In this document: one piece after another, positions 52,920 through 63,735 of the stretch
Layout of the letters: each line of letters opens with the position of its first letter
Position numbering within the stretch: the stretch's first letter is position 1
DNA from: Megaustenia siamemsis
Lineage: Eukaryota > Mollusca > Gastropoda > Stylommatophora > Ariophantidae
Direction: 5' to 3'
Assembly (NCBI GenBank): GCA_032433765.1
Contig: JAVIAB010000124.1
Span: 74,635,746-74,699,745 of the forward strand
Length of the DNA stretch: 64,000 nucleotides
Notes under the pieces: generated by a model
The model's database searches: none
Told to the model about the DNA's origin: nothing
Seen by the model: the letters and a program-made list of their open reading frames with translations, nothing else
Program-made: the position numbers and the translations under genes

Positions 52920-54010
52920 TAATCTGCAGCCTCAGTTGTGAATAGCAACAACAAAAAAATCAAATGGTGTCAATAATTTATCAACATTCAACTGTACATC
53001 ACTACTCTTGGCATTATTGAATGAATTACCAACCTTTTTGTTTGGATCAGCCAAACTCCAGCCAAGGTTATTATGAACAAAAACATTTGGAGTTTGGATA
53101 ACATCCACACTAGTTTTAGAAGTGCCAGTACTAGGCTCAGCCACGTTATTGTCGCTTCAGATGCTATTGTCACTGTAATAATGTTATTGGTTATTGGTTA
53201 TGGAAGGCCTCGGTATCACAGCAAACGAATTAAAATCCATAATTGCTCAACCGCCCGTGCCAGTGGAATCATCCAAATTACTAACTCATCTCCCAAACAA
53301 AGAAAGGTAACTGTAGTCCCCATCGTAGCAGTCTCAGCACACGCCAAAAGACATAAGGTGAAACCGCGCAGAAAGTGGACACAGCCAACTGTTCCCTGTC
53401 ATACGATATCATCATTCATCGTAAACAAGCGGGATATCGAAGCAGGATCAAAACGGATGAGACACACAGCTCACGGTGTGCACAGAGCACTTAACTCAGT
53501 AGCTCCTGCAACAAGCCGGACTTGGAATATGAGGAAACTGCAAGAAGGAACACTTTGCAGACATAGCCTTCAATGGTTCCTACCGCCTATCCACCATATA
53601 CCATGGGAGTTCACGTCCTCCCGAAAATGATGATCGTCATAGCACTTGATGATGTTAGGCCATCATTGATGACTCCAATTCCAAACATATAGACACACAG
53701 TGGTGGTAAGTTATCATTTCCAATCCAACAGAAGCTACATGACCTGTAGTTAGTAAAACCACAGAGAGAATATGATTTTGTGACCTTCACTGACTGTAAT
53801 AATGTATGCTAATTATAGATGAATCACTGTCATCAGGCAGTAATTTATCATCAGCAATATTTCCAAACATCTGTAAAACAGCATCTGATGCTATTCTAAG
53901 ATGTCTGGTTAAAACAGGAACATCAGTGGGTGTGGCCATTGTGATCTCTATAGCAAAAACAAATTCAAACAATCAAGTAGAAAACCCTGCAAGTTTAGAA
54001 GCAAGATAGG
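52920..54010 (-). pseudogene. Probable piggyBac-like N-terminal region, interrupted
   Basis: Outside the retroposon at 53185-53793 the reverse strand reads 'VPVLTRHLRIASDAVLQMFG', 'ADDKLLPDDSDSSI', then 'SDNNVAEPSTGTSKTSVDVI', 'LGWSLADPNKKVGNSFNN' and 'LLTPFDFFVV'. An acidic Ser/Asp tract followed by 'L-T-P-x-D-F-F' is the arrangement of piggyBac transposases ahead of the catalytic core, which is found further along the same strand at 51300-50540. The link is an inference from order and motif. At least four insertions now separate the parts. Confidence 0.5.
53185..53793 (-). mobile_element. (ATAACC)-tailed retroposon, copy 3, with 12-bp TSD
   Basis: TSD ctgtaataatgt at 53173-53184 and 53794-53805. 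The left edge 'tattggttattggttatgg' is the reversed ATAACC-type tail. The 609-bp copy is longer than copies 1-2 at its 5' (right) side. It contains an open + frame (53073-53630 extends through it), which I regard as incidental. Confidence 0.85.
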
Positions 54011-54189
54011 AAATGAATCTCCTCTTTGGTCATGCTCAGAAATCTGGTTCCTGATTAGTTTTATATAATATAGTTTATCAAATGTGGATAAAACAATTAT
54101 TTCATGCCTCAAGACAGCCACAGCATGGAAGGCATTATTAGGGGTTGATGAATTAAAGTGTCTAGAGCATGTAAAAAGTTTATGAAGAA

Positions 54190-54393
54190 AGTCATTGTGG
54201 AAAACTTATGTGTATGAAGTGTAAGGAGGTGCTTTTTTTTTTATTTCTGTGGAGAACTTATTTCTGTGAAGTGTAAGGAGATATTTTTTTAAATCTCTGT
54301 GAGCTTAATATTTTTAAGTGCAAGGAGAGTTATTTTATAAAATTTCTGTGAAGAACTTATTTGTTTGAAGTGTAAGAAGATATTTTTAAAATC
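54190..54393 (+). repeat. ~60-bp degenerate tandem repeat, left part
   Basis: Four diverged units around 'tgtggagaacttatttctg' + 'tgaagtgtaaggagatattt'. The array resumes at 55483-55533, after the element at 54402-55474, which inserted into it. Confidence 0.75.
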
Positions 54394-54401
54394 TTTATGG
54401 A

Positions 54402-55474
54402 AGATTTCCGGTGTCATGGCAGCTACATGTGGTCGTTTTTATAATTCGGCTCTTGCTGATATATTTAAATGATTTATGTGATAGTCTAGTTGTAAAATTA
54501 TGTGTTGCTATTCCGTGTTTTGGTGTATATTTTACTTCTGATGAGTGGATGGACTGTGAACTTTACTGATATTTAAGTGGAATATGATTTATTCTTCCTT
54601 GTGTCATGTGTTTTCAGTTTGACAGGCAAACATATAGTTTTCAGCAACAATGGCGTCGGCCGGGTATGTTCAACCCGAATTTGAAAAGTCTGTAATGGTG
54701 GATGGGGCGGAAGAATCAGAAATGATCAACAGCCTAGAAAGTGAAAACAGCATAGTGTGTGGTACATATGAGGCATATTCAGAACACGAAAGACGAATAT
54801 TGCAGGCCACCGTGAAAAAGATTGGAGCCTCATCACGTAACATTCCAAAAAAAGCCATGGAGAGAAATTCAAACTATTGTTTTAGGAATAAACAACTATA
54901 ACCAGTGATGGAAAATGTACAACTGAAATAAACAAAAGAATAGGAATGGCAAAATGTAATGTTAATGCTATGAAAAATATACTATATAAAAAATAACATC
55001 AAAACAAATAACATCAGGGCTAAAACTAAGAATAGCAAAATGTTACATCTACTCAATATTCCTGTATGGTGCAGAAATATGGACATGAGACAAGAAAATA
55101 GAACAGAAAATTGAAGCCTTTAAAATGTGGATTTATAGAAGAATAAGTAGAATTGGATGGAAAGAAAAGAAAACAAATGATAAAGTTTTAAAGCAACTAA
55201 AAATGAAAAGAGAACTACTAAACACAATTAGAACAAGACAAATGACATTTTTGGGCATGTTAAAAGACACAACAGCCTAATAAAAGTAATATTGGAAGGG
55301 AAAATACAAGGTAAAAGAGGCAGAGGCAGACCATGACTAACATGGACGAGTAACATCAAAAGATGGACAAGTCAACCTATGACAATCTGCACCATCAAAG
55401 CAAGAGACAGAGTAGAATGGCGCTCCATGGTAGCCAACCTTCGTTGCGGAGACGACACTCAATGATGATGATGA
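54402..55474 (+). mobile_element. Internally deleted LINE derivative (L-D 3' end) with TSD
   Basis: TSD tttatgga at 54394-54401 and 55475-55482, interrupting the tandem repeat. The first ~480 bp are a leader plus an ORF start with good initiation context. At about 54893 it switches to L-D RT C-terminal sequence ('cagtgatggaaaatgtacaa' matches 45902-45921), running to the L-D terminus with (GAT)n. Endonuclease and RT core are absent. Confidence 0.8.
54650..54901 (+). pseudogene. Putative LINE ORF start fused to 3' region
   Basis: Begins 'aacaATGG', MASAGYVQPEFEKSVMVDGA, then 'EHERRILQATVKKIGASSRN'. I do not recognise the domain. Its position between the 5' edge of a TSD-flanked element and L-D sequence suggests the N-terminus of an L-D-type protein (ORF1 or a single ORF). 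An alternative is a captured host exon. The frame closes a few codons after the junction. Confidence 0.45.
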
Positions 55475-55533
55475 TTTATGGAGAACTTATTCCTTTTGAT
55501 AGGTAAGGACATTTTAAAAACCTCTTTAAAGAA

Positions 55534-56343
55534 CTCAGTATTTTTTGTTGTTGAATGTAAGATTTTCTCCTCTGCGAACAACTTATATTGATTCAACAAC
55601 CTGGCTATGATGAGCTCAGTATTTTTTGTTGTTGAATGTAAGATTTTCTCCTCTGCGAACAACTTATATTGATTCAACAACCTGGCTATGATGAGCTCAG
55701 TATTTTTTGTTGTTGAATGTAAGATTTTCTCCTCTGCGAACAACTTATATTGATTCAACAACCTGGCTATGATGAGCTCAGTATTTTTTGTTGTTGAATG
55801 TAAGATTTTCTCCTCTGCGAACAACTTATATTGATTCAACAACCTGGCTATGATGAGCTCAGTATTTTTTGTTGTTGAATGTAAGATTTTCTCCTCTGCG
55901 AACAACTTATATTGATTCAACAACCTGGCTATGATGAGCTCAGTATTTTTTGTTGTTGAATGTAAGATTTTCTCCTCTGCAAACAACTTATATTGATTCA
56001 ACAACCTGGCTATGATGAGCTCAGTATTTTTTGTTGTTGAATGTAAGATTTTCTCCTTTGCGAACAACTTATATTGATTCAACAACCTGGCTATGATGAG
56101 CTCAGTATTTTTTGTTGTTGAATGTAAGATTTTCTCCTCTGCGAACAACTTATATTGATTCAACAACCTGGCTATGATGAGCTCAGTATTTTTTGTTATT
56201 GAATGTAAGATTTTCTCCTCTGCGAACAACTTATATTGATTCAACAACCTGGCTATGATGAGCTCAGTATTTTTTGTTATTGAATGTAAGATTTTCTCCT
56301 CTGCGAACAACTTATATTGATTCAACAACCTGGCTATGATGAG
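55534..56343 (+). repeat. 81-bp minisatellite, ten copies
   Basis: Units of 'ctcagtattttttgttgttg' ... 'caacctggctatgatgag' repeat exactly every 81 bp, with only a handful of substitutions over ten copies. Since 81 is divisible by 3, one reverse frame stays open for 289 codons as a 27-residue repeat. This is a by-product. The array lies 116 bp upstream of the acceptor of exon 9. Confidence 0.95.
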
Positions 56344-56459
56344 CTCAGTTTTTTTTTTATAAAGAGCTTACATGATATTGACAATTTAGTTCCTGTAAAG
56401 TGTATTTCAGTACTTTTCGACAATCTGTTACATGATATTGTTTTTAATTCTACTGGCAG

Positions 56460-56614
56460 GATTGCGTCTGGCTGTACTAGAAGATACCAACAAGAAGCTG
56501 GAGGACTTTGAGAAGGAAGTTGGTGATTTGAAACGATGCATAAAACAAACAAGAGCTCGTATGGTCATGAGGGACACATCCACTGATCTCCATAAACAGC
56601 TTAGAATACAAAAG
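56460..56614 (+). CDS. Spectrin-repeat giant protein, exon 9 of window
   Basis: Acceptor 'tactggcag' and donor 'gtaaca'; 155 bp, phase 1 to 0. It continues exon 8: (G)LRLAVLEDTNKKLEDFEKEV, 'GDLKRCIKQTRARMVMRDTS', ending LHKQLRIQK. Helical, charged, coiled-coil-like. No later exon is visible in the remaining 7.4 kb, so the gene continues past the window. Confidence 0.75.
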
Positions 56615-57389
56615 GTAACAGTTGCTAAATATTGATGTGATGTGACTGAATGTACACCGTACATTCAGGATACAATATAAAATGTTGTAAGAAATATGTT
56701 TCTCTTAACACAAATATATGGGTCTAATGTTTGAGAGCTAAGAATTGGTTCACTTCTCATGGAAGTAGGCATGTCCTCTAACAGTAGTTACAATATTATT
56801 ATTTAATTGTTTTGTGTATGTCTGTCTGTGAGAATATGTGAGACTAGACCTGCTTCTGAATGTTTTTCCTTGCCCTATGTCTTTGTGGCCCAGCATCAAG
56901 TTTTTAGTATTGTCAAGATGCCTATTAGGGCACCTGTTTTAGCAAAAGTATTGTAAAAGAGTTACAGACTTTTCAAAGTACATTTCAATGCTCGAATAGT
57001 AGTACCTATTTATGTTTGATAGAATTGGAAATTTCCCAATAAGGAAATGTGTGAATGCTTATGCTTATTTTTTGTGTTACTGAATTTAGCACTAGGCCAA
57101 GTGTATGAATGAACAAATAATCACTCCATTACAGCACTAATTCAAATGTTTCCAGTAACAATTTAAATCACTATGTGTCGACCTAACTAATTGTCTGTCT
57201 GTCTATCTGTTCATATAATCACTTTCATTGCAGACATCACCATTTTCCATTTCATTGCACTACCCATTAAATCTCAAAACATGCTCTGACTGATAATCTA
57301 TTTCAGGTATTAATTGTAAACACAATCTTCTCTTCCACTAAACACACAGTACTGATTAGATCCCCTTTTCATTCCTAAACTCATTTGTT
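56615..57389. other. Intron start, no feature seen
   Basis: AT-rich, non-repetitive sequence. No splice-bounded open segment. Confidence 0.5.
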
Positions 57390-57837
57390 TTGTCAGTAAT
57401 TATATTTATCTACTATCTGTCTTCTTCTGCCTCACCTCCACCTATCTTCTTCTGCCTAACCTCCCCTTGTCTTCATCTACCTCACTTCGACCTGTCTATC
57501 TTCTACTGCCTCTGCTCAACTTTTCAGTCTTATTTTGCCTCGCTCCCAACTGTCTCTTCTGCATCACCCCAACCTGCCTTCTCCTGCCTCACTTCCCCTT
57601 TTCATCTTTTTTTTCCTTCCACTTGTCTTCAGCCTCGTCCCCACCGATATAAGAAGATATTCTTCTGCCTCACCTTCAACTGTCTTCTTCTACCTCACCT
57701 TCAACTGTCTTCTTCTGCCTCACCTTCAACTGTCTTCTTCTGCCTTAACCCAAAACTGTCTTCTTCTGCCTAACTCCACCTGCCTTCTTCTGCCTCATCT
57801 CCACTTGTCTTCTTCTGCCTCGTCTCCACTTGTCTTC

Positions 57838-58400
57838 TTCTGCCTCACCACCACTATCTTCTTCTGCCTCACCACCACTGTCTTCTTCTGCCTCACCACC
57901 ACTATCTTCTTCTACCTCACCACCACTGTCTTCTTCTGCCTCACCACCACTGTCTTCTTCTGCCTCACCACCACTGTCTTCTTCTGCCTCACCACCACTG
58001 TCTTCTTATGCCTCACCACCACTGTCTTCTTCTGCCTCACCACCACTGTCTTCTTCTGCCTCACCACCACTATCTTCTTCTACCTCACCACCACTGTCTT
58101 CTTCTGCCTCACCACCACTGTCTTCTTCTGCCTCACCACCACTGTCTTCTTCTGCCTCACCACCACTGTCTTCTTCTGCCTCACCACCACTGTCTTCTTC
58201 TGCCTCACCACCACTGTCTTCTTCTGCCTCACCACCACTGTCTTCTTCTGCCTCACCACCACTGTCTTCTTCTGCCTCACCACCACTGTCTTCTTCTGCC
58301 TCACCACCACTGCCTTCTTCTGCCTCACCACCACTGTCTTCTTATGCCTCGCCACCACTGTCTTCTTCTGCCTCACCACCACTGTCTTCTTCTGCCTCAC
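57838..58400 (+). repeat. 24-bp sub-array
   Basis: About 24 units of 'tcttctgcctcaccaccact' + 'gtct', very homogeneous. The in-frame 8-residue repeat is incidental. Confidence 0.95.
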
Positions 58401-58915
58401 TACCACCTGTCTTCTTCTGCCTCGCCTCCACATGTTTTCTTCTGCCTCACCACCACTGCCTTCTTCTGCCTCACCACCACTGTCTTCTTATGCCTCGCCA
58501 CCACTGTCTTCTTCTGCCTCACCACCACTGTCTTCTTCTGCCTCACTACCACCTGTCTTCTTCTGCCTCGCCTCCACTGTCTTCTTCTGCCTCACTACCA
58601 CCTGTCTTCTTCTGCCTCACTACCACCTGTCTTCTTCTGCCTCGCCTCCACATGTTTTCTTCTGCCTCACCACCACTGTCTTCTTATGCCTCGCCACCAC
58701 TGTCTTCTTCTGCCTCACCACCACTGTCTTCTTCTGCCTCACCACCACTGTCTTCTTCTGCCTCGCCTCCACATGTTTTCTTCTGCCTCACCACCACTGT
58801 CTTCTTATGCCTCGCCACCACTGTCTTCTTCTGCCTCACCACCACTGTCTTCTTCTGCCTCACCACCACTGTCTTCTTCTGCCTCGCCTCCACATGTTTT
58901 CTTCTGCCATGCTTC
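58400..58915 (+). repeat. ~121-bp higher-order repeat of the 24-bp unit
   Basis: The variant 'cctcgcctccacatgttttc' recurs at about 58420, 58640, 58761 and 58882; the last three are 121 bp apart. Each block consists of five 24-bp-type units in a fixed order. Confidence 0.85.
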
Positions 58916-59650
58916 AACCGATCTTCTTCTGCCTCGTTCCCATCTATCGTCTTCTGCCTCGCTTACACCTTCCTTCTACCTCGCTCCCACTGATCTTATT
59001 CTGCCTCGTTCCCACCTATCGTCTTACTGCCTCGGCTACACCTGCCTTCTACCTCCCCCCCCCCCCCACCGTTCTTCTGCCTCGTTCCCACCTATCGTCT
59101 TCTGCCTCGCCTACACCTGCCTTCTACCCCCCCCCCCCACCGTTCTTCTGCCTCGTTCCCACCTATCGTCTTCTGCCTCGCCTACACCGTTCTTCTGCCT
59201 CGATCCCACCTATCGTCTTCTGCCTCACCTACACCTGCCTTCTACCTCCCTCCCACCGTTCTTCTGCCTCGATCCCACCTATCGTCTTACTGCCTCGCCT
59301 ACACCTGCCTTCTACCCCCCCCCCCCACCGTTCTTCTGCCTCGATCCCACCTATCGTCTTCTGCCTCGCCTACACCGTTCTTCTGCCTCGATCCCACCTA
59401 TCGTCTTCTGCCTCACCTACACCTGCCTTCTACCTCCCTCCCACCGATCTTCTTCTGCCTCGTTCCTACCTACCTTCTTCTGCCTCGCTTCAACCTATCT
59501 TCTTCTGCCTCGTTCCCACATATCTTCGTTTGCCTCGATCCCACCTATCGTCTTCTGCCTCGTTCCCACCTATCGTCTTCTGCCTCGCCTACACCTGCCT
59601 TCTACGTCGCTCCCACCGATCTTCTTCTGCCTCGTTCCCACATATTTTCT
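58916..59650 (+). repeat. Mixed sub-array with poly-C runs
   Basis: Irregular units with 'gttcccacctatcgtcttct' and 'cctacacctgccttctacc'. It contains C runs of about 10 at roughly 59057, 59129 and 59317, giving G runs on the other strand. Confidence 0.85.
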
Positions 59651-59659
59651 TCTGACTTG

Positions 59660-60240
59660 CCTCCTTCTGCTTTCTTCTACCTCGCTCCCAACTACCTTGT
59701 TCTGCCTCGCCTCCTTCTGCCTTCTTCTACCTCGCTCCCAACTGCTTTCTTCTTCCTCGCCTCCTTCTGCCTTCTTCTACCTCGCTCCCAACTGCTTTCT
59801 TCTTCCTCGCCTCATTCTGCCTTCTTCTACCTCGCTCCCAACTGCCTTCTTCTGCCTCGCCTCATTCTGCCTTCTTCTACCTAGCTCCCAACTGCCTTCT
59901 TCTGCCTCGCCTCATTCTGCCTTCTTCTACCTAGCTCCCAACTGCCTTCTTCTGCCTCGCCTCATTCTGCCTTCTTCTACCTAGCTCCCAACTGCCTTCT
60001 TCTGCCTCGCCTCATTCTGCCTTCTTCTACCTAGCTCCCAACTGCCTTCTTCTGCCTCGCCTCATTCTGCCTTCTTCTACCTAGCTCCCAACTGCCTTCT
60101 TCTGCCTCGCCTCATTCTGCCTTCTTCTACCTCGCTCCAAGTGCCTTCTTCTGCCTCGCCTCATTCTGCCTTCTTCTACCTCGCTCCCAAGTGCCTTCTT
60201 CTGCCTCGCCTCATTCTGCCTTCTTCTACCTCGCTCCCAA
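59660..60240 (+). repeat. 50-bp sub-array
   Basis: About 11-12 units with 'ctcattctgccttcttctac' + 'ctagctcccaactgccttct' + 'tctgcctcgc', period exactly 50 (e.g. 59881 and 59931). Confidence 0.95.
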
Positions 60241-60424
60241 CTGCCTTCTTCCTCCACTTTTCTTCTGCCTCGCCTCTACCTGTCTTCTTCTGCCTTACTC
60301 CCACTTCCCACTGCCTTACTCCTACTTCAACCCAACCTCTTCTTTTCTGCCTCGTCTTCACGCCGCTTCTTCTGCCTTGCCCCAACCTGCCACTTTCTGC
60401 CTCACTTCCACCTGTCCGTCTTCT

Positions 60425-60605
60425 TTTGCCCTGCACTCAGCTGCCTTCTTCTGCCCTGCACTCAGCTGCCTTCTTCTGCCCTGCACTCAGCTGCCTTCTT
60501 CTGCCCTGCACTCAGCTGCCTTCTTCTGCCCTGCACTCAGCTGCCTTCTTCTGCCCTGCACTCAGCTGCCTTCTTCTGCCCTGCACTCAGCTGCCTTCTT
60601 CTGCC
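60425..60605 (+). repeat. 25-bp sub-array
   Basis: Seven perfect or near-perfect units of 'ctgcactcagctgccttctt' + 'ctgcc'. Confidence 0.95.
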
Positions 60606-60639
60606 TCCTTCTTCAACCTATCTTCTTCTGCTTCGCCTC

Positions 60640-62600
60640 CACCTATCTTCTACCTCGCCTCCACCTATCTTCTACATCGTTCCCACCTATCTTTTGCCTC
60701 GATCCCACCTATCATCTGCCTCGTTCCCACCTATCGTCTTCTGCCTCGTCTACACCTGCCTTCTACCTCTCTCCCACCGATCTTCTTCTACCCCGTTCCC
60801 ACCTATCTTCTGCCTCGATCCCACCTATCGTCTTCTGCCTCGCCTACACCTGCCTTCTATCTCTCTCCCACCGATCTTCTTCTACCCCGTTCCCACCTAT
60901 CTTCTGCCTCGATCCCACCTATCGTCTTCTGCCTCGCCTACACCTGCCTTCTACCTCTCTCCCACCGATCTTCTTCTACCTCGTTCCCACCTATCGTCTT
61001 CTGCCTCGCCTACACCTGCCTTCTACCTTGCTCCCACCGATCTTTTTCTACCTCGTTCCCACCTATCTTCTGCCTCGATCCCACCTATCGTCTTCTGCCT
61101 CGCCTACACCTGCCTTCTACCTCTCTCCCACCCATCTTCTTCTACCTCGTTCCCACCTATCGTCTTCTGCCTCGCCTACACCTGCCTTCTACCTTGCTCC
61201 CACCGATCTTTTTCTACCTCGTTCCCAACTATCGTCTTCTGCCTCGCCTACACCTGCCTTCTACCTCCCTCCCACCGATCTTTTTCTACCTCGTTCCCAC
61301 CTATCGTCTTCTGCCTCGCCTACACCTGCCTTCTACCTCGCTCCCACCGATCTTCTTCTGCCTCGTTCCCACCTATCGTCTTCTGCCTCGCCTACACCTG
61401 CCTTCTACCTCTCTCCCGCCGATCTTCTTCTACCTCGTTCCCACCTATCGTCTTCTGCCTCGCCTACACCTGCCTTCTACCTTGCTCCCACCGATCTTTT
61501 TCTACCTCGTTCCCACCTATCGTCTTCTGCCTCGCCTACACCTGCCTTCTACCTTGCTCCCACCTATCTTTTTCTACCTCGTTCCCACCTATCGTCTTCT
61601 GCCTCGCCTACACCTGCCTTCTACCTTGCTCCCACCTATCGTCTTCTGCCTCGCCTACACCTGCCTTCTACCTCTCTCCCACCGATCTTTTTCTACCTCG
61701 TTCCCACCTATCTTCTTCTGCCTCGCCTACACCTGCCTTCTAACTCGCCCCGACCGATCTTCTTCTGCCTCGTTCCCACCTATCGTCTTCTGCCTCGCCT
61801 ACACCTGCCTTCTACCTCGCTCCCACCGATCTTCTTCTGCCTCGTTCTCACCTATCGTCTTCTGCCTCGCCTACACCTGCCTTCTACCTCGCTCCCACCG
61901 ATCTTCTTCTGCCTCGTTCCCACCTATCGTCTTCTGCCTCGCCTACACCTGCCTTCTACCTCTCTCCCGCCGATCTTCTTCTACCTCGTTCCCACCTATC
62001 GTCTTCTGCCTCGCCTACTCCTGCCTTCTACCTCTCTCCCGCCGATCTTCTTCTACCTCGTTCCCACCTATCGTCTTCTGCCTCGCCTACACCTGCCTTC
62101 TACCTCTCTCCCGCCGATCTTCTTCTGCCTAAATCCCACCTATCGTCTTCTGCCTCGCCTACACCTGCCTTCTACCTCCCTCCCACCGATATTTTTCTGT
62201 CTCGTTCCCACCTATCGTCTTCTGCCTCGCCTACACCTGCCTTCTACCTTCCTCCCACCGATATTTTTCTGTCTCGTTCCCACCTATCGTCTTCTGCCTC
62301 GCCTACACCTGCCTTCTACCTTCCTCCCACCGATATTTTTCTGTCTCGTTCCCACCTATCGTCTTCTGCCTTGCCTACACCTGCCTTCAACCTCCCTCCC
62401 ACCGATCTTCTTCTGCTTCGTTCCCACCTACCTTCTGCCTCGATCTCACCTGCCTTCTACCTTGCCTACACCTGCCTTCTACCTCACTCCCACCGATATT
62501 TTTCTGTCTCGTTACCACCTATCGTCTTCTGCCTCGCCTACACCTGCCTTCTACCTCGCACCCACCGATCTTCTTCTGCCTCGCTCCCACCGATCTTCTT
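60640..62600 (+). repeat. ~72-bp sub-array
   Basis: About 25 units of 'cctcgttcccacctatcgtc', 'ttctgcctcgcctacacctg', 'ccttctacctcgctcccacc', 'gatcttcttcta', with truncated variants. Confidence 0.9.
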
Positions 62601-62930
62601 CTGCCTCGTTCCCACATATTTTCTTCTGACTTGCCTCCTTCTGCCTTCTTCTACCTCGCTCCCAACCGCCTTCTTCTTCCTCGCCTCCACTTGTCATCTG
62701 CCTCGCCTATACCTGTCTTCTTCTGCCTTACTCCCACTTCCCACTGCCTTACTCCTACTTCAACCCAACCTCTTCTTTTCTGCCTCGTCTTCACGCCGCT
62801 TCTTCTGCCTTGCCCCAACCTGCCACTTTCTGCCTCACCTCCACCTATCCGTCTTCTTCTGCCCTGCACCCAGCTGCCTTCTTCTGCCTCCTTCTTCAAT
62901 CTATATTCTTCTGCCTGGCCTCCACCTATC

Positions 62931-63735
62931 TTCTTCTGCATCGCCTTCACTTGTATTCTGCCTCGCCTCCACCTATCTTCTTCTGCATCGCCTTCACTTG
63001 TATTCTGCCTCGCCTCCACCTATCTTCTTCTGCATCGCCTTCACTTGTATTCTGCCTGGCCTCCACCTATCTTCTTCTGCATCGCCTTCACTTGTATTCT
63101 GCCTCGCCTCCACCTATCTTCTTCTGCATCGCCTTCACTTGTATTCTGCCTCGCCTCCACCTATCTTCTTCTGCATCGCCTTCACTTGTATTCTGCCTCG
63201 CCTCCACCTATCTTCTTCTGCATCGCCTTCACTTGTATTCTGCCTCGCCTCCACCTATCTTCTTCTGCATCGCCTTCACTTGTATTCTGCCTGGCCTCCA
63301 CCTATTTTCTTCTGCATCGCCTTCTCTTGTATTCTCCCTCGTCTCCACCTATCTTCTTCTGCATCGCCTTCACTTGTATTCTGCCTCGCCTCCACCTATC
63401 TTCTTCTGCATCGCCTTCACTTGTATTCTGCCTCGTCTCCACCTATCTTCTTCTGCATCGCCTTCACTTGTATTCTGCCTCGCCTCCACCTATCTTCTTC
63501 TGTATCGCCTTCACTTGTATTCTGCCTCGCCTCCACCTATCTTCTTCTGCATCGCCTTCACTTGTATTCTGCCTCGCCTCCACCTATCTTCTTCTGCATC
63601 GCCTTCACTTGTATTCTGCCTCGCCTCCACCTATCTTCTTCTGCATCGCCTTCACTTGTATTCTGCCTCGCCTCCACCTATCTTCTTCTGTATCGCCTTC
63701 ACTTGTATTCTGCCTCGCCTCCACCTATCTTCTTC
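62931..63735 (+). repeat. 47-bp sub-array
   Basis: About 17 highly similar units ('ttcttctgcatcgccttcac', 'ttgtattctgcctcgcctcc', 'acctatc'). 47 is not a multiple of 3, so all three frames cycle through one 47-residue repeat, showing that the open frames are not selected. Confidence 0.95.

Noticed and set aside
53073..53630. 185-codon forward ORF
   Set aside because: It runs across the boundary (TSD) of a retroposon into piggyBac antisense sequence, so it is a chance frame. Homologous copies 1 and 2 do not keep it open.
55459..56328. 289-codon reverse ORF with a 27-residue repeat
   Set aside because: The 81-bp period is a multiple of three, so one stop-free unit gives an open frame automatically. 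It starts outside the array in LINE tail sequence and lies antisense in an intron.
57838..58400. CRISPR-like array of direct repeats
   Set aside because: There are no unique spacers between repeats; it is a plain tandem satellite in a eukaryotic intron.
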